Source: Acholoe squamosa
Taxonomy: Eukaryota > Annelida > Polychaeta > Phyllodocida > Polynoidae
DNA: 64,000 bases
Direction: 5' to 3'
NCBI GenBank assembly: GCA_949317995.1
Contig: OX439050.1
Span: 23,447,839-23,511,838, forward strand
The stretch's first letter is position 1, and each line of letters begins with the position of its first letter. The notes beneath the pieces were generated by a model, which saw only the letters and a program-made list of their open reading frames with translations, did no database searches and was not told the origin of the DNA. Shown piece after piece: positions 45,783 through 54,600 of the stretch. The position numbers were made by a program, and so were the translations under genes.

Positions 45783-48700
45783 TGATTTATCGTCGTAGAG
45801 CATTAAAAAATCTTATCACAGAATATGATATCATTCCTAATTCTTTAAAATATGATCCTGATTTATTTTTGTTCAAAAATTTAAAAAAAGTGAAGAAAAA
45901 AATATTAAAAGTAAAGAAAGAAGAAGGTGGAGTTAAATTTCAGATAGGACTTTGCGTTATTTTAGGAAAATATAACTTAGAAACTAATGAATATTTTCAA
46001 ATAGAACCATGGTTTTTAAGTCCAGTTCAATTTGGGTTTGATTCTTTGAATTTAGAAGAAACAATTAGGTCTAGTTTTTCTATTATATTAGGATTTTTTG
46101 ATTCTTTCCTTCACATGGGATCAGGATGGTTTCTTAAAAAAATCAAAGTTCTTAGAATTTCAATTTTTAAATATAACCCTTTAGGAGGAAAAGAAAGACA
46201 AAAGACTAAAGACTTAATAGACAAAAAAAAATCAATTTTAAATATAAAAGGAACTGGTAATAAATGCTTTCTTTATTCTGTTTTAGCTGGTCTACATAAA
46301 GTAACAAATAATTCAAATTTAGCAAAATCTTATGATATTTTTTTAAATGAATTGAATCTTTCTTTTATTACTTTTCCTGTGAAATTAAATGAAATATCAC
46401 AATTTGAAAAAAAGAACAATCTAACAATAAATGTATTTGGTATGTTAGAAACAGAGCAAAAGATTATTCAACCTTTCCCTATGTATATTTCTACTAATTC
46501 GACTACTGTTTCTGAAGGAAGACATGTTGATTTATTATTATATGATGATCACTACTATTTGATTAGGAATTTACATAAGTTTATAAGACCTTTTTTCTGG
46601 AAAAAAACTAGATATTTTTGTTACAAATGCTTGATATCTTTTTGCTCAGAAAAAAAATATAAGTCCCACATAACTCAGAATTGCAATAAAAATCCTTACG
46701 TAGGACAAGGATACTATATGCCACCTATAGGTTCACATCTTAATTTTTCAGATTTCAAAAATAAAGTAAAAAGTCCTTTTATCATTTATGCAGATTTTGA
46801 ATGTTATAATTATAAAATGAAAGAACCAATTTATAAAGGTAAATCTTTATGTGAACGCGAACATAAATTAAATGCTTTCGGTGCTATAATGGTGTCAAAA
46901 TATAAAGAATACAATCAAGATCCATTCATATATGTAGGAAAAAATGTCATATCAAATTTTGTCTCTTATTTATATCAAAAAAGAGCTGAAATATCTTATA
47001 TTTTACACCATAAAAGAGAACCTATGAAATTAACTCCTCAAGATATTTCTCATATAGCTAAGCAGAGAAAATGTTACGTTTGTGGGGTTTCATTGACTCG
47101 TAAAGGTATACGTAAAGTTTTAGATCATTCTCATATAGGGCGAGAAGGTAAAGGGAGAGACATAAATTATGCTTGTAACAGATGTAATCTTACTTATACG
47201 TCTTTAAGGATGGATAAATTAAAAATACCTATTGTTATTCATAATAGCATGAACTATGACACTCATTTTCTTATTCAAAAATTATATAAATATGTGGACG
47301 AGAAAAATATATCTGTTATAGCAAAATCGTCAGAAAAATTTTTGACTTTAAGTTTTGAAAATTTTCGTTTCATAGATTCTTTTCAATTTCTTCCTACTTC
47401 TTTAGCTAAATTAGCAAATCTTATGAATGAAAAAGGAACTGATGACTTCTATGAAACAAAGAAGCATTTAAAAGATAAAAAATTATTACCTTATGTTATC
47501 CGTAAAGGAGTTATGTGTTATGATTATATAAATTCATGGAGTGTTTTGAAAGAAAAAAAATTGCCTGCAAGAAAATATTTTTATTCTTCTTTAACAAAAG
47601 AAAACATTTCTGACGAAGATTACCAGCATGCTCTTTTTATGTTCAAAGCTTTCAAATGCAAGAACCTAAAAGATTATTTGAAAGAATATTTAAAAATAGA
47701 CGTTTTGCTTTTATGTGACGTTTTCGAATCTTTTAGAGAAAAGGCTTTAGATTATTATGGATTAGATCCATCACATTTTCTTACTTCACCAAGCTTAAGT
47801 TATCAAGCCATGTTGAAATATACTGGGGTTAAATTAGATTTATTTTCGGACATAGAAATGTACAATTTCATAGAAACAGGTGTAAGAGGAGGGATAACTA
47901 ATGTTTCGCACAGGTATGCCATAGCAGAAGAGCCTGATGAACATATTTTTTATATTGATTGCAATAATTTATATGGAAAATGTTTAGCAGATTTTTTACC
48001 TATTTCTGATTTCAAATGGTTAGAAAAAAAAGAAATAAATAAATTAGAAATATGTAACATTCCAGACGATAATGAAACAGGCTATATTATGGAAGTAACT
48101 CTATCTTATCCTGCAAACCTTCATGATAGACATAATTCTTTTCCTTTAGCACCAGAAAAATTAGAAATAAAAAAGGAAGATTTATCCACTTATGCTGAAC
48201 AAGTACTCAAAGACATAGGAATTTCATATAAAAAAGGAGGAAAAAAATTAATATGTAATTTAAATCAAAAGGAAAATTATGTTATACATTACCGTAACTT
48301 AAAGCTATATCTAAACCTAGGAATGAAAATTAAAAAAATACATAGAGTTCTTTCATTTAAACAAAAAGATTGGATGAAACCATACATCGATTTTAATACA
48401 ACAAAAAGAACCTTAGCTACTTCTTCTTTTGACAAAGAATTTTTTAAACTTTTAATTAACAGCACTTTTGGGAAAACGTTAGAAAATGTTAAGAAAAGAT
48501 CAACTATGAAATTAACTTCTAATCCTTTAGTAAGTGAAAAACTTATAAGAAAACCAAATTTTAAATCACTACATATCTTTCAAAAAGACTTCGTAGGTAT
48601 ACAATATAACAAAGAACGAATTCTTTTAAATAAACCTATATACATAGGATTTACAGTATTAGAACTATCAAAATTATGGATGTTTAATTTTCATTATAAT

Positions 48701-49285
48701 ATCATGTTACCTGCTTTTTCAGAAAGCATTATTCAATTGTTATACACGGATACAGACTCATTCATTTATTATATTAAAGATGAACATTTCTTAAAAAAGA
48801 TAAAAAATATTGAAAATTATTTTGATTTTTCTAATCTTAAAGAAAGTCATCCTTTATTTTCCTCTAAAAATATGAAAGTTTTAGGAAAATTCAAAGATGA
48901 AACAGGAGGGAAAAAAATAAAAGAATTTATAGCATTAAGACCTAAAATGTATTCTATTCTTTATGAAACTGGAGAAGAAGAGAAAAAAGTGAAAGGCATA
49001 AAAAAAAGTTGTATACAAGAAATAAAACATAGTAACTTTAAAAAAGTCTTATTTAAAAATAAAATAAGAGAAGATCAATTCTGTAATATAGTAAGTCTTA
49101 AACATAAAGTGTATACCATTTCCCTACATAAGATTTCTCTTTCTCCTTTTGAAGATAAAAGATATTTATGTGATAGCGGGATAAAATCTCTTGCTTATGG
49201 ACACTATAGTATACCTAAAAGAAAGAAAAAAAGAAAAAAAAACGAAATACCTTTTCCAGAAATAAAAAAGAAAAAAAGATCATGA
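45782..49285 (+). CDS. polB: Protein-primed family B DNA polymerase
   Basis: 1167 residues. An N-terminal module with CFLYSVLAGLH and HVDLLLYDDHYYLIRNL leads to a zinc finger (CYKCLISF...H...C). Exonuclease motifs: D338-F-E340 (YADFEC), H487-N-S-M-N-Y-D493 and Y636-LKI-D640. Between Exo I and Exo II lies an HNH/endonuclease VII-like insert with Cys431-x2-Cys434, D448-H-S-H451 and a later CNRC. Polymerase motifs: A with D726 (YIDCNNLYG), B with N893 (INSTFG) and C with D990-T-D992 (YTDTDS). All catalytic residues are intact. The enzyme should copy the linear genome from its ends using a terminal-protein primer. It overlaps the preceding gene by 1 bp. Confidence 0.95.
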   Translation: MIYRRRALKNLITEYDIIPNSLKYDPDLFLFKNLKKVKKKILKVKKEEGGVKFQIGLCVILGKYNLETNEYFQIEPWFLSPVQFGFDSLNLEETIRSSFSIILGFFDSFLHMGSGWFLKKIKVLRISIFKYNPLGGKERQKTKDLIDKKKSILNIKGTGNKCFLYSVLAGLHKVTNNSNLAKSYDIFLNELNLSFITFPVKLNEISQFEKKNNLTINVFGMLETEQKIIQPFPMYISTNSTTVSEGRHVDLLLYDDHYYLIRNLHKFIRPFFWKKTRYFCYKCLISFCSEKKYKSHITQNCNKNPYVGQGYYMPPIGSHLNFSDFKNKVKSPFIIYADFECYNYKMKEPIYKGKSLCEREHKLNAFGAIMVSKYKEYNQDPFIYVGKNVISNFVSYLYQKRAEISYILHHKREPMKLTPQDISHIAKQRKCYVCGVSLTRKGIRKVLDHSHIGREGKGRDINYACNRCNLTYTSLRMDKLKIPIVIHNSMNYDTHFLIQKLYKYVDEKNISVIAKSSEKFLTLSFENFRFIDSFQFLPTSLAKLANLMNEKGTDDFYETKKHLKDKKLLPYVIRKGVMCYDYINSWSVLKEKKLPARKYFYSSLTKENISDEDYQHALFMFKAFKCKNLKDYLKEYLKIDVLLLCDVFESFREKALDYYGLDPSHFLTSPSLSYQAMLKYTGVKLDLFSDIEMYNFIETGVRGGITNVSHRYAIAEEPDEHIFYIDCNNLYGKCLADFLPISDFKWLEKKEINKLEICNIPDDNETGYIMEVTLSYPANLHDRHNSFPLAPEKLEIKKEDLSTYAEQVLKDIGISYKKGGKKLICNLNQKENYVIHYRNLKLYLNLGMKIKKIHRVLSFKQKDWMKPYIDFNTTKRTLATSSFDKEFFKLLINSTFGKTLENVKKRSTMKLTSNPLVSEKLIRKPNFKSLHIFQKDFVGIQYNKERILLNKPIYIGFTVLELSKLWMFNFHYNIMLPAFSESIIQLLYTDTDSFIYYIKDEHFLKKIKNIENYFDFSNLKESHPLFSSKNMKVLGKFKDETGGKKIKEFIALRPKMYSILYETGEEEKKVKGIKKSCIQEIKHSNFKKVLFKNKIREDQFCNIVSLKHKVYTISLHKISLSPFEDKRYLCDSGIKSLAYGHYSIPKRKKKRKKNEIPFPEIKKKKRS

Positions 49286-49352
49286 GATAGCTTGAAAAAA
49301 CTTTAACCTTATTAACATTAGAAAGAAAGCCTAAGGCATAATAAAAGAAAAA

Positions 49353-49670
49353 ATGAACAAATCAGGAAAATACCCTACTTTGGCTTTTGGTCGGAGGAAA
49401 AGAATAGATATAAATAAATTTAAAGGAAATATATATTTACATTTTCATGACTTGACTAAAGATAAAAGTATATCTCTTCAAAAAGAAGAGTTTGACCTTC
49501 TTCTTCGAATGAAAAATAAAATATATAAAAAAATTGAAAAAGTTAAGAAATTGAAGAAAGAAAACAAGCAAGAAAAAATAAAAAAAAAGAAAGAAAAAGA
49601 ACAAAATTTAAGTAGTGATAGCAACAGTGAAAGTGAAATGGAATTAAGTGAAAATGATAGCAGTGAATAA
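49353..49670 (+). CDS. PC4-like (p15) single-stranded DNA-binding / transcription cofactor
   Basis: 105 residues. Residues about 12-58 match the PC4 core: a GRRKRIDINKFKGNIYLHF strand pair, then DLTKDKSISLQKEEFDLLL leading into the helix. PC4-family proteins bind melted DNA and support transcription or replication. The rest is a Lys-rich coiled stretch and an acidic Ser/Asp/Glu tail, the reverse of the human order where the acidic part is N-terminal. Position right after PolB suggests a role in replication or late transcription. Confidence 0.65.
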   Translation: MNKSGKYPTLAFGRRKRIDINKFKGNIYLHFHDLTKDKSISLQKEEFDLLLRMKNKIYKKIEKVKKLKKENKQEKIKKKKEKEQNLSSDSNSESEMELSENDSSE

Positions 49671-49811
49671 TATTATGAAAATATTAATGAGATAAATGAA
49701 TGACTTACCTTATTACCTTTAAAATAATATTATAAAAATATTATTGAGATAAATGAATAACTTAGCTAATTAGCTTCATATATTTTCGTTTTCAATTTTT
49801 TATGATAAAAA

Positions 49812-50537
49812 ATGGTTTCTAAATGCGAATTTTGTGGTAAAAATGCTGATTTAGTAAAAAATAAAAAATATTGTTTAAAATGTGCAGAGTCAATGGTACA
49901 AGAATGTATAAGGTGTCATAGACCTTTTCAATCTTATCATTTTTTTACGTCTGATGAAAATCACCTGAGATGTAATGCTTGTTACAATAAATACATGAAA
50001 GAAAAGCTAAGAAGCAAAGCTAAATCCGCACAAAATTTCAGTATAAAAGTCATGGAAGATATGAGCGAAAATGAAGACTCGAACAGCATATCTTCAGAAG
50101 AAGAAAAAAATGACTCCACCAAAAATATTGAATCAAACATTGTTCGTCCTATCAAGAAAGAAGAAAACTTGAAAAGAAGAAAAGAAGAGAGTGATGATAA
50201 TGTAAGTCATAACGAAAATGAATATGAAGAAAAAAAAGTAAAAATACAAGTCAAGAAAAAGAAAAAGATGAATAAGACTTCTAGCAGGGTGGAAAATAAT
50301 ACAAGTGATGATGACTTAAGTCAAGATGAAAATGAAAAAGCAGGAAGAAAGGAAAAGGTGCAGGTTAAAAGAAAGAGAAATGTGAACAAGCAGCAATCTA
50401 ATACCTCACGAAATAAAACTAAAATTAATTCTAGTTCAAGGAAAACAAAAACAGGAAACAAAAGTCTGATATTTAACGTAGATGGAAACATGAAACCGAG
50501 TGGCTTCATCCCAATTTACATGCCTGTTAATCAGTAA
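49812..50537 (+). CDS. N-terminal zinc-ribbon protein with charged low-complexity body
   Basis: 241 residues. Residues 1-65 hold four Cys pairs (CEFC, CLKC, CIRC, CNAC), giving two zinc-binding knuckles. The remainder alternates acidic Ser/Glu and basic Lys/Arg stretches and is probably disordered. The last 20 residues are a separate short conserved-looking end (GFIPIYMPVNQ). A zinc-knuckle ORF between PolB and integrase fits a DNA/RNA-binding structural or regulatory protein. The family name is not known to me. Confidence 0.6.
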   Translation: MVSKCEFCGKNADLVKNKKYCLKCAESMVQECIRCHRPFQSYHFFTSDENHLRCNACYNKYMKEKLRSKAKSAQNFSIKVMEDMSENEDSNSISSEEEKNDSTKNIESNIVRPIKKEENLKRRKEESDDNVSHNENEYEEKKVKIQVKKKKKMNKTSSRVENNTSDDDLSQDENEKAGRKEKVQVKRKRNVNKQQSNTSRNKTKINSSSRKTKTGNKSLIFNVDGNMKPSGFIPIYMPVNQ

Positions 50538-50764
50538 ACATTTTTTTATTGGATGAATAAAATTAAAAAAATTTCATGGATAACCGTGAAATCTGACAGT
50601 ATAATATATCGACACACTTTCTATTACATTGAGATGGTTTAAAATCACGTGATTATATGTATCGTTCTATTCATGTATAAAAATTATTTGATATATTAGA
50701 ACGAAACCATGCATATCGGATTTCCGTCTCTGTAATGTAATACAGGAAATATGTGTCAAAAAAT

Positions 50765-51724
50765 ATGAACCAACAAACTAAAAACAAAGAAAATATTTTA
50801 AAAGAAATATTTTTCAATCCGTCTGATCCTGCCTCTTTCAGTTCTGCAAATAAATTATATGAAAGTGCAAAGAAAAAAAATAAAAATATAACTCATACGG
50901 ATGTATCAGCTTTTCTTCATAACACTAGAACCTATACTTCTCACAAAAAAATAAAACATAGGTTTTTACGAAGAAAAACTATAGTGAAAGGTATAAATGA
51001 TCAATGGCAAATAGATTTAATTAGTATATTTAATTTAAAAAATGAAAATGATGATATCAAATATTTACTTGCTTGTATAGATTGTTTTTCTCGTTATGCT
51101 TATATTTTTCCATTAAGAAACAAAACAGCTTCCGTCACTTTAGATGGCTTTAAAAATATATTAATGAAAAGCAAAGTTAAGCCTAGAATTATACAATTTG
51201 ATGACGGAAGTGAATTTAAAGGTGTATTCAGAAAATATTTAAAAGAAAATAACATTAAATTTTTCAGTACATCACAAGACACTAAAAGTGCAATAGTAGA
51301 AAGATTCAATCGTACTATACAAGATAAAATATATAAATATCTTACTTTCAAAAAGACTTTGAGATATATAGATGTACTTCAAAATTTAGTATATAGTTAT
51401 AATCACAGTAAGCATAGAACTTTAGGTATAAGTCCTTCAGAAGTAACTAAAGCAAACGAAAAAAAAATATGGATAAAACAATACGGGAAATATTTATTCT
51501 CTAAAAAACATCATTTACCCTTTAAAGTTGGAGATAAAGTTAGAATTACTAAATATAAAACTACTTTTAGAAAAGGATATTCTTCTCATTGGAAAAAAGA
51601 AATTTTTCAAGTAGCTTATGTTCTTAGAACTTGGCCTGCAACATATGTATTAATTGATAAAAACAATGAAATATTAAGTGGTAATTTTTATAAAGAAGAA
51701 CTAGTTAAAATTGAAGGAATTTAA
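50765..51724 (+). CDS. Retrovirus-like DDE integrase
   Basis: 319 residues from the ATG at 50,765 (the frame is open slightly upstream without an ATG). The catalytic core has D84 (QWQIDL), D146 (QFDDGSEF) and E179 (SAIVERFNR) with the usual RNase H-fold spacing. A C-terminal SH3/chromo-like region follows (FKVGDKVRITKYKTTFRKGY). The N terminus is helical, without a clear HHCC zinc finger. It should insert the linear genome and make the 6-bp target duplication seen at the ends. Confidence 0.92.
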   Translation: MNQQTKNKENILKEIFFNPSDPASFSSANKLYESAKKKNKNITHTDVSAFLHNTRTYTSHKKIKHRFLRRKTIVKGINDQWQIDLISIFNLKNENDDIKYLLACIDCFSRYAYIFPLRNKTASVTLDGFKNILMKSKVKPRIIQFDDGSEFKGVFRKYLKENNIKFFSTSQDTKSAIVERFNRTIQDKIYKYLTFKKTLRYIDVLQNLVYSYNHSKHRTLGISPSEVTKANEKKIWIKQYGKYLFSKKHHLPFKVGDKVRITKYKTTFRKGYSSHWKKEIFQVAYVLRTWPATYVLIDKNNEILSGNFYKEELVKIEGI

Positions 51725-51734
51725 AAAAAAAAAA

Positions 51735-52397
51735 ATGGAGCACATAGAATTTCCTATTTTCAATGCATGTATTAGAATACCTTTTTCTATGATAGTAGCA
51801 GGTCCTAGTAACAGTGGTAAAACTACTTTTGTTCATAATTTAATAGAAAACAGTGATCGCATATTAGACAAAAACATAGATTATTTTATTTGGTGTTATG
51901 GTCAAACACCTCCTAAAAAACCTTCTATAATGCAAGATAAAGACGTTATTTTCATTAATGGTATTCCTTCTTCTTTTGATAAATACATAAAACCGAACTT
52001 AAATGGACTTATTATATTAGATGACTTAATGAAAGAAAGCAGTAATAATGCAGAAATAGGAAAATTATTTACTCAAACTTGTCATCATGAAGGTTTAAAT
52101 GTGATATATATATCTCAAAATTTTTTTTCTGAAGGGAAAGAAAGACAAACTGTGAACAGAAATGCTACTTACCTTGTTATATTTAATTCTCCTTTAGATC
52201 AAACAGTGCCTCAAATATTAGGAAGAAAATTATTACCAAAAAATCATAAAACTTTTATCAATATTTTTAATGAAGCAACTAGAAAACCACATTCTTATCT
52301 CTTAATAGACGGACATCAAAAAACTCCACAAGAATACAGATTAAGAGGAAATATTTTTGATGTAGGCCAAGATGTTTATATTCCAAATAAAACTTAA
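51735..52397 (+). CDS. FtsK/HerA-type genome packaging ATPase
   Basis: 220 residues, starting at the ATG at 51,735, which is 11 bp after the integrase stop; the open frame begins earlier without an ATG. Walker A is G23-PSNSGKT30 and Walker B is LIILD96-D97. A QNFF motif and a C-terminal sensor-like Arg/Lys region fit the A32/FtsK packaging family of Polintons and related viruses. It should drive DNA into preformed capsids. Confidence 0.92.
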   Translation: MEHIEFPIFNACIRIPFSMIVAGPSNSGKTTFVHNLIENSDRILDKNIDYFIWCYGQTPPKKPSIMQDKDVIFINGIPSSFDKYIKPNLNGLIILDDLMKESSNNAEIGKLFTQTCHHEGLNVIYISQNFFSEGKERQTVNRNATYLVIFNSPLDQTVPQILGRKLLPKNHKTFINIFNEATRKPHSYLLIDGHQKTPQEYRLRGNIFDVGQDVYIPNKT

Positions 52398-52474
52398 AAA
52401 AATGTACGTGTGATAAATGAAATAAAGAATGATATAAAAGACAAGAAATAGTTTTGTTTATTACGTTTTAAAAA

Positions 52475-52906
52475 ATGCCTAAGAAAAGGAAATCTTTATT
52501 ATTAAAAAAAAGACCTATATTAAAAAGGAAAGGGAAAAAAAGAATTTTAAAGAAAAAAAAGACTAAAAGAAACAAAAGGCCTAATTTGTCTAGGCAATTA
52601 GCTTTCCTTACGGTCTTAAGTAACACTAAAAATAAAAAAAGAAGAAATCTTCTGATAGAATATGCAGGAAAAGAAGACATAGATGCTATATGTCAATGCA
52701 TTTATAACGTACTGAAAGGAAACATTAAATTAAGTCCTTTTTCTTATGCTAAACTTAAAAAGCATAAAAAAAATTTAAGATTTTTAGTAAATAGACGTGT
52801 GAATAACAAAAAAAGGAAAGCAGTATTGAAACAAAAAGGTGGTTTTTTGTCTATGCTTATTCCTTTAGCCGTAACTTTACTAGGAGGTTTAGCAGGAAGT
52901 AGATAA
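52475..52906 (+). CDS. Small basic core protein with hydrophobic C terminus
   Basis: 143 residues. The first 40 are almost all Lys/Arg (KKRPILKRKGKKRILKKKK). A helical central part (LLIEYAGKEDIDAICQCIYN) follows, then a second basic stretch, ending in QKGGFLSMLIPLAVTLLGGL. A basic DNA-binding part plus an amphipathic, Gly-rich end resembles condensing or membrane-acting minor virion proteins of adenovirus type. It sits in the virion gene block between ATPase and capsid. Exact homology is not shown. Confidence 0.65.
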   Translation: MPKKRKSLLLKKRPILKRKGKKRILKKKKTKRNKRPNLSRQLAFLTVLSNTKNKKRRNLLIEYAGKEDIDAICQCIYNVLKGNIKLSPFSYAKLKKHKKNLRFLVNRRVNNKKRKAVLKQKGGFLSMLIPLAVTLLGGLAGSR

Positions 52907-52910
52907 TAAT

Positions 52911-53237
52911 ATGACTGCTTCTTTCAAAAAAAGTATTGTCATTCCTTTAGTTACATATAAAAAACTTAGAGCTATAGAAGAAATTAAGACGAAAGAAACT
53001 AAAAATGAAAAAAATCCTATTCTTGAAAGACAAAAAGAAATATTAGCAGAAAAAATGTATAATATTCAACCATATAAAGTTTTAAGTACTAATCAAGATA
53101 TATCTAAACAAAATCCTACTTTTTTTTCTTATTTTCAAGAAAATCAATCTGAAAAATCTTTTCATACAGGTATATCTATAGAAGAAATATTATCACATAT
53201 AAGACAAGCACAAATACCTTACATAAAAGAAATTTAA
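52911..53237 (+). CDS. Small virion-block protein, possible N-terminal half of a split gene
   Basis: 108 residues, starting 4 bp after the previous stop and ending 6 bp before the next ATG. It begins with a strand-like SIVIPLVTYKKL and contains helical, Lys-rich parts. In related elements I recall a single ORF with a V-P-...-K-start and a later W-x-x-x-G segment in this place; here the latter part is in the next ORF. The split is inference from memory of gene layout. Confidence 0.5.
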   Translation: MTASFKKSIVIPLVTYKKLRAIEEIKTKETKNEKNPILERQKEILAEKMYNIQPYKVLSTNQDISKQNPTFFSYFQENQSEKSFHTGISIEEILSHIRQAQIPYIKEI

Positions 53238-53243
53238 AAAAAA

Positions 53244-54008
53244 ATGTTAGCTTTACAATTTTTTTGGAATGATCAGGGTGAAATAATAATGAACGGAAAA
53301 CTGCTAAAAAATTCTAATGTGATAGACATAATGAAATTTTTTTCTAATACTAGCATAAAAAAAGAACCTCTTGGCATTAATGAACTTTGGTATAATTTAT
53401 CTCGACATATACCTAAATCTTGGTTTCTCAATAAACCAGGAAAAAGCAAGCAAGATGCTGACGCTTATAAAATAAAAAAATATCCTATAGAAGATCAAAA
53501 TATAGACATTATAAAAAAACGACAACGACAAATACATAAAAAAATTGAAAAAGGAAAGATAGAATCCATAGAAGCAACAGATGATGAATATTCAGAAAAT
53601 GATTACGATGATCCAATTGAAAAATCATTATTTAAAGATTCTGACAGCGTGGACGACAATAATTTAAATTATCCTCCAGAATATGGTAAACAAAAATTAT
53701 TTATTCCTTCAGGAGAAGAAAAAACCTTCACAGAATCTGAAGAAAATAAAAAAGATGAAGCAAGTGGAGGAATAGGAGAAGAAATAAAAATTAAGAAAAT
53801 AAAACCAACTTCTTTTGAACAAAAATTCGATGAAGAAAGTGAAATAGAACCTATGTCCTCTACCCCTCCTTCTGAAGATATTTTTGGAGAAATAAAAAAG
53901 AAAAAAAGTTCGTCTAAAGCATCACCACGTAAAACACGTTATGGGAGATCAAAAAAAACCAACCCTAAATATTATGGGAAAGATTGGGACACGAAATGGA
54001 AAAAATAG
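53244..54008 (+). CDS. Acidic/basic virion-block protein, unknown
   Basis: 254 residues. Residues 1-75 look folded (LQFFWNDQGEIIMNGKLLKN; PLGINELWYNLSRHIP). The remainder is charged low complexity with acidic stretches and a Lys/Ser/Arg-rich end (KKSSSKASPRKTRYGRSKK). It follows the 108-residue ORF by only 6 bp and precedes the core-like gene. It is likely a scaffold or core protein; not recognised with certainty. Confidence 0.55.
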   Translation: MLALQFFWNDQGEIIMNGKLLKNSNVIDIMKFFSNTSIKKEPLGINELWYNLSRHIPKSWFLNKPGKSKQDADAYKIKKYPIEDQNIDIIKKRQRQIHKKIEKGKIESIEATDDEYSENDYDDPIEKSLFKDSDSVDDNNLNYPPEYGKQKLFIPSGEEKTFTESEENKKDEASGGIGEEIKIKKIKPTSFEQKFDEESEIEPMSSTPPSEDIFGEIKKKKSSSKASPRKTRYGRSKKTNPKYYGKDWDTKWKK

Positions 54009-54069
54009 TAATAAATAAAGAAAAAGCATTTGAGATAAAGAAGAAAAAATCCTAGGAAAATAAATAAAA

Positions 54070-54517
54070 ATGTATTCGAATTGTGCTCATAAAAAACTTC
54101 TTTACAGGCAATTTTTACGAGAAAATAAAAATCCATTATTTTACAATCAATATGGAAGTGGATATAATACACTAACTCCTTTCATAGGAAGCAGAAATCA
54201 AAGAGGATATGGTATAGGTGGCATACTAAAAGGTTTATTTAAAACAGTCGTACCTCTCATTACTCCTGCGGTGAAAAGTGCAGGTAAAGCAATAGGAAAA
54301 CGAGCTCTTAAAGGAGGAATAAAAATTGCAAAAAATGTTTTAAAAGGTGAAAATATAAAAAAAGGCTATAAAAAGAGAAGCTGAAGAAAGTTTGTCTGAT
54401 TTAGGTTCTCAAGTTATTTCAAACTTTTCAAATCGAAAGAAATTATCTCCTCAGCCAAAAATTATAAAAAAGAGAAACAGAAAAAAGAAAGGAAGGCATG
54501 GTGATATTTTCGGATAG
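54070..54517 (+). pseudogene. Minor core protein (pVI/pX-like) with frameshift
   Basis: The open part (54,070-54,384; 104 residues) has an N-terminal YGSGYNTLTPF region and a Gly-rich amphipathic stretch GIGGILKGLFKTVVPLITPA, followed by a GKAIGKRALKGG-type basic helix. This is typical of the small membrane-active/core proteins just before the capsid gene in Polintons. The frame stops at 54,382-54,384 after a run of A and AG bases. Directly after, in another frame, coding-like sequence continues to a stop at 54,515-54,517 with a basic end (KKRNRKKKGRHG). A 1-base loss in the A-run, or ribosomal slippage, explains this. Confidence 0.6.
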
Positions 54518-54600
54518 AATAAATAGCTTGAGATAAACCGATAACTTGATCTTTTTATGTTGTCAAAGTAAAAATAAGAAGATACACCTGAACAAAAAAT

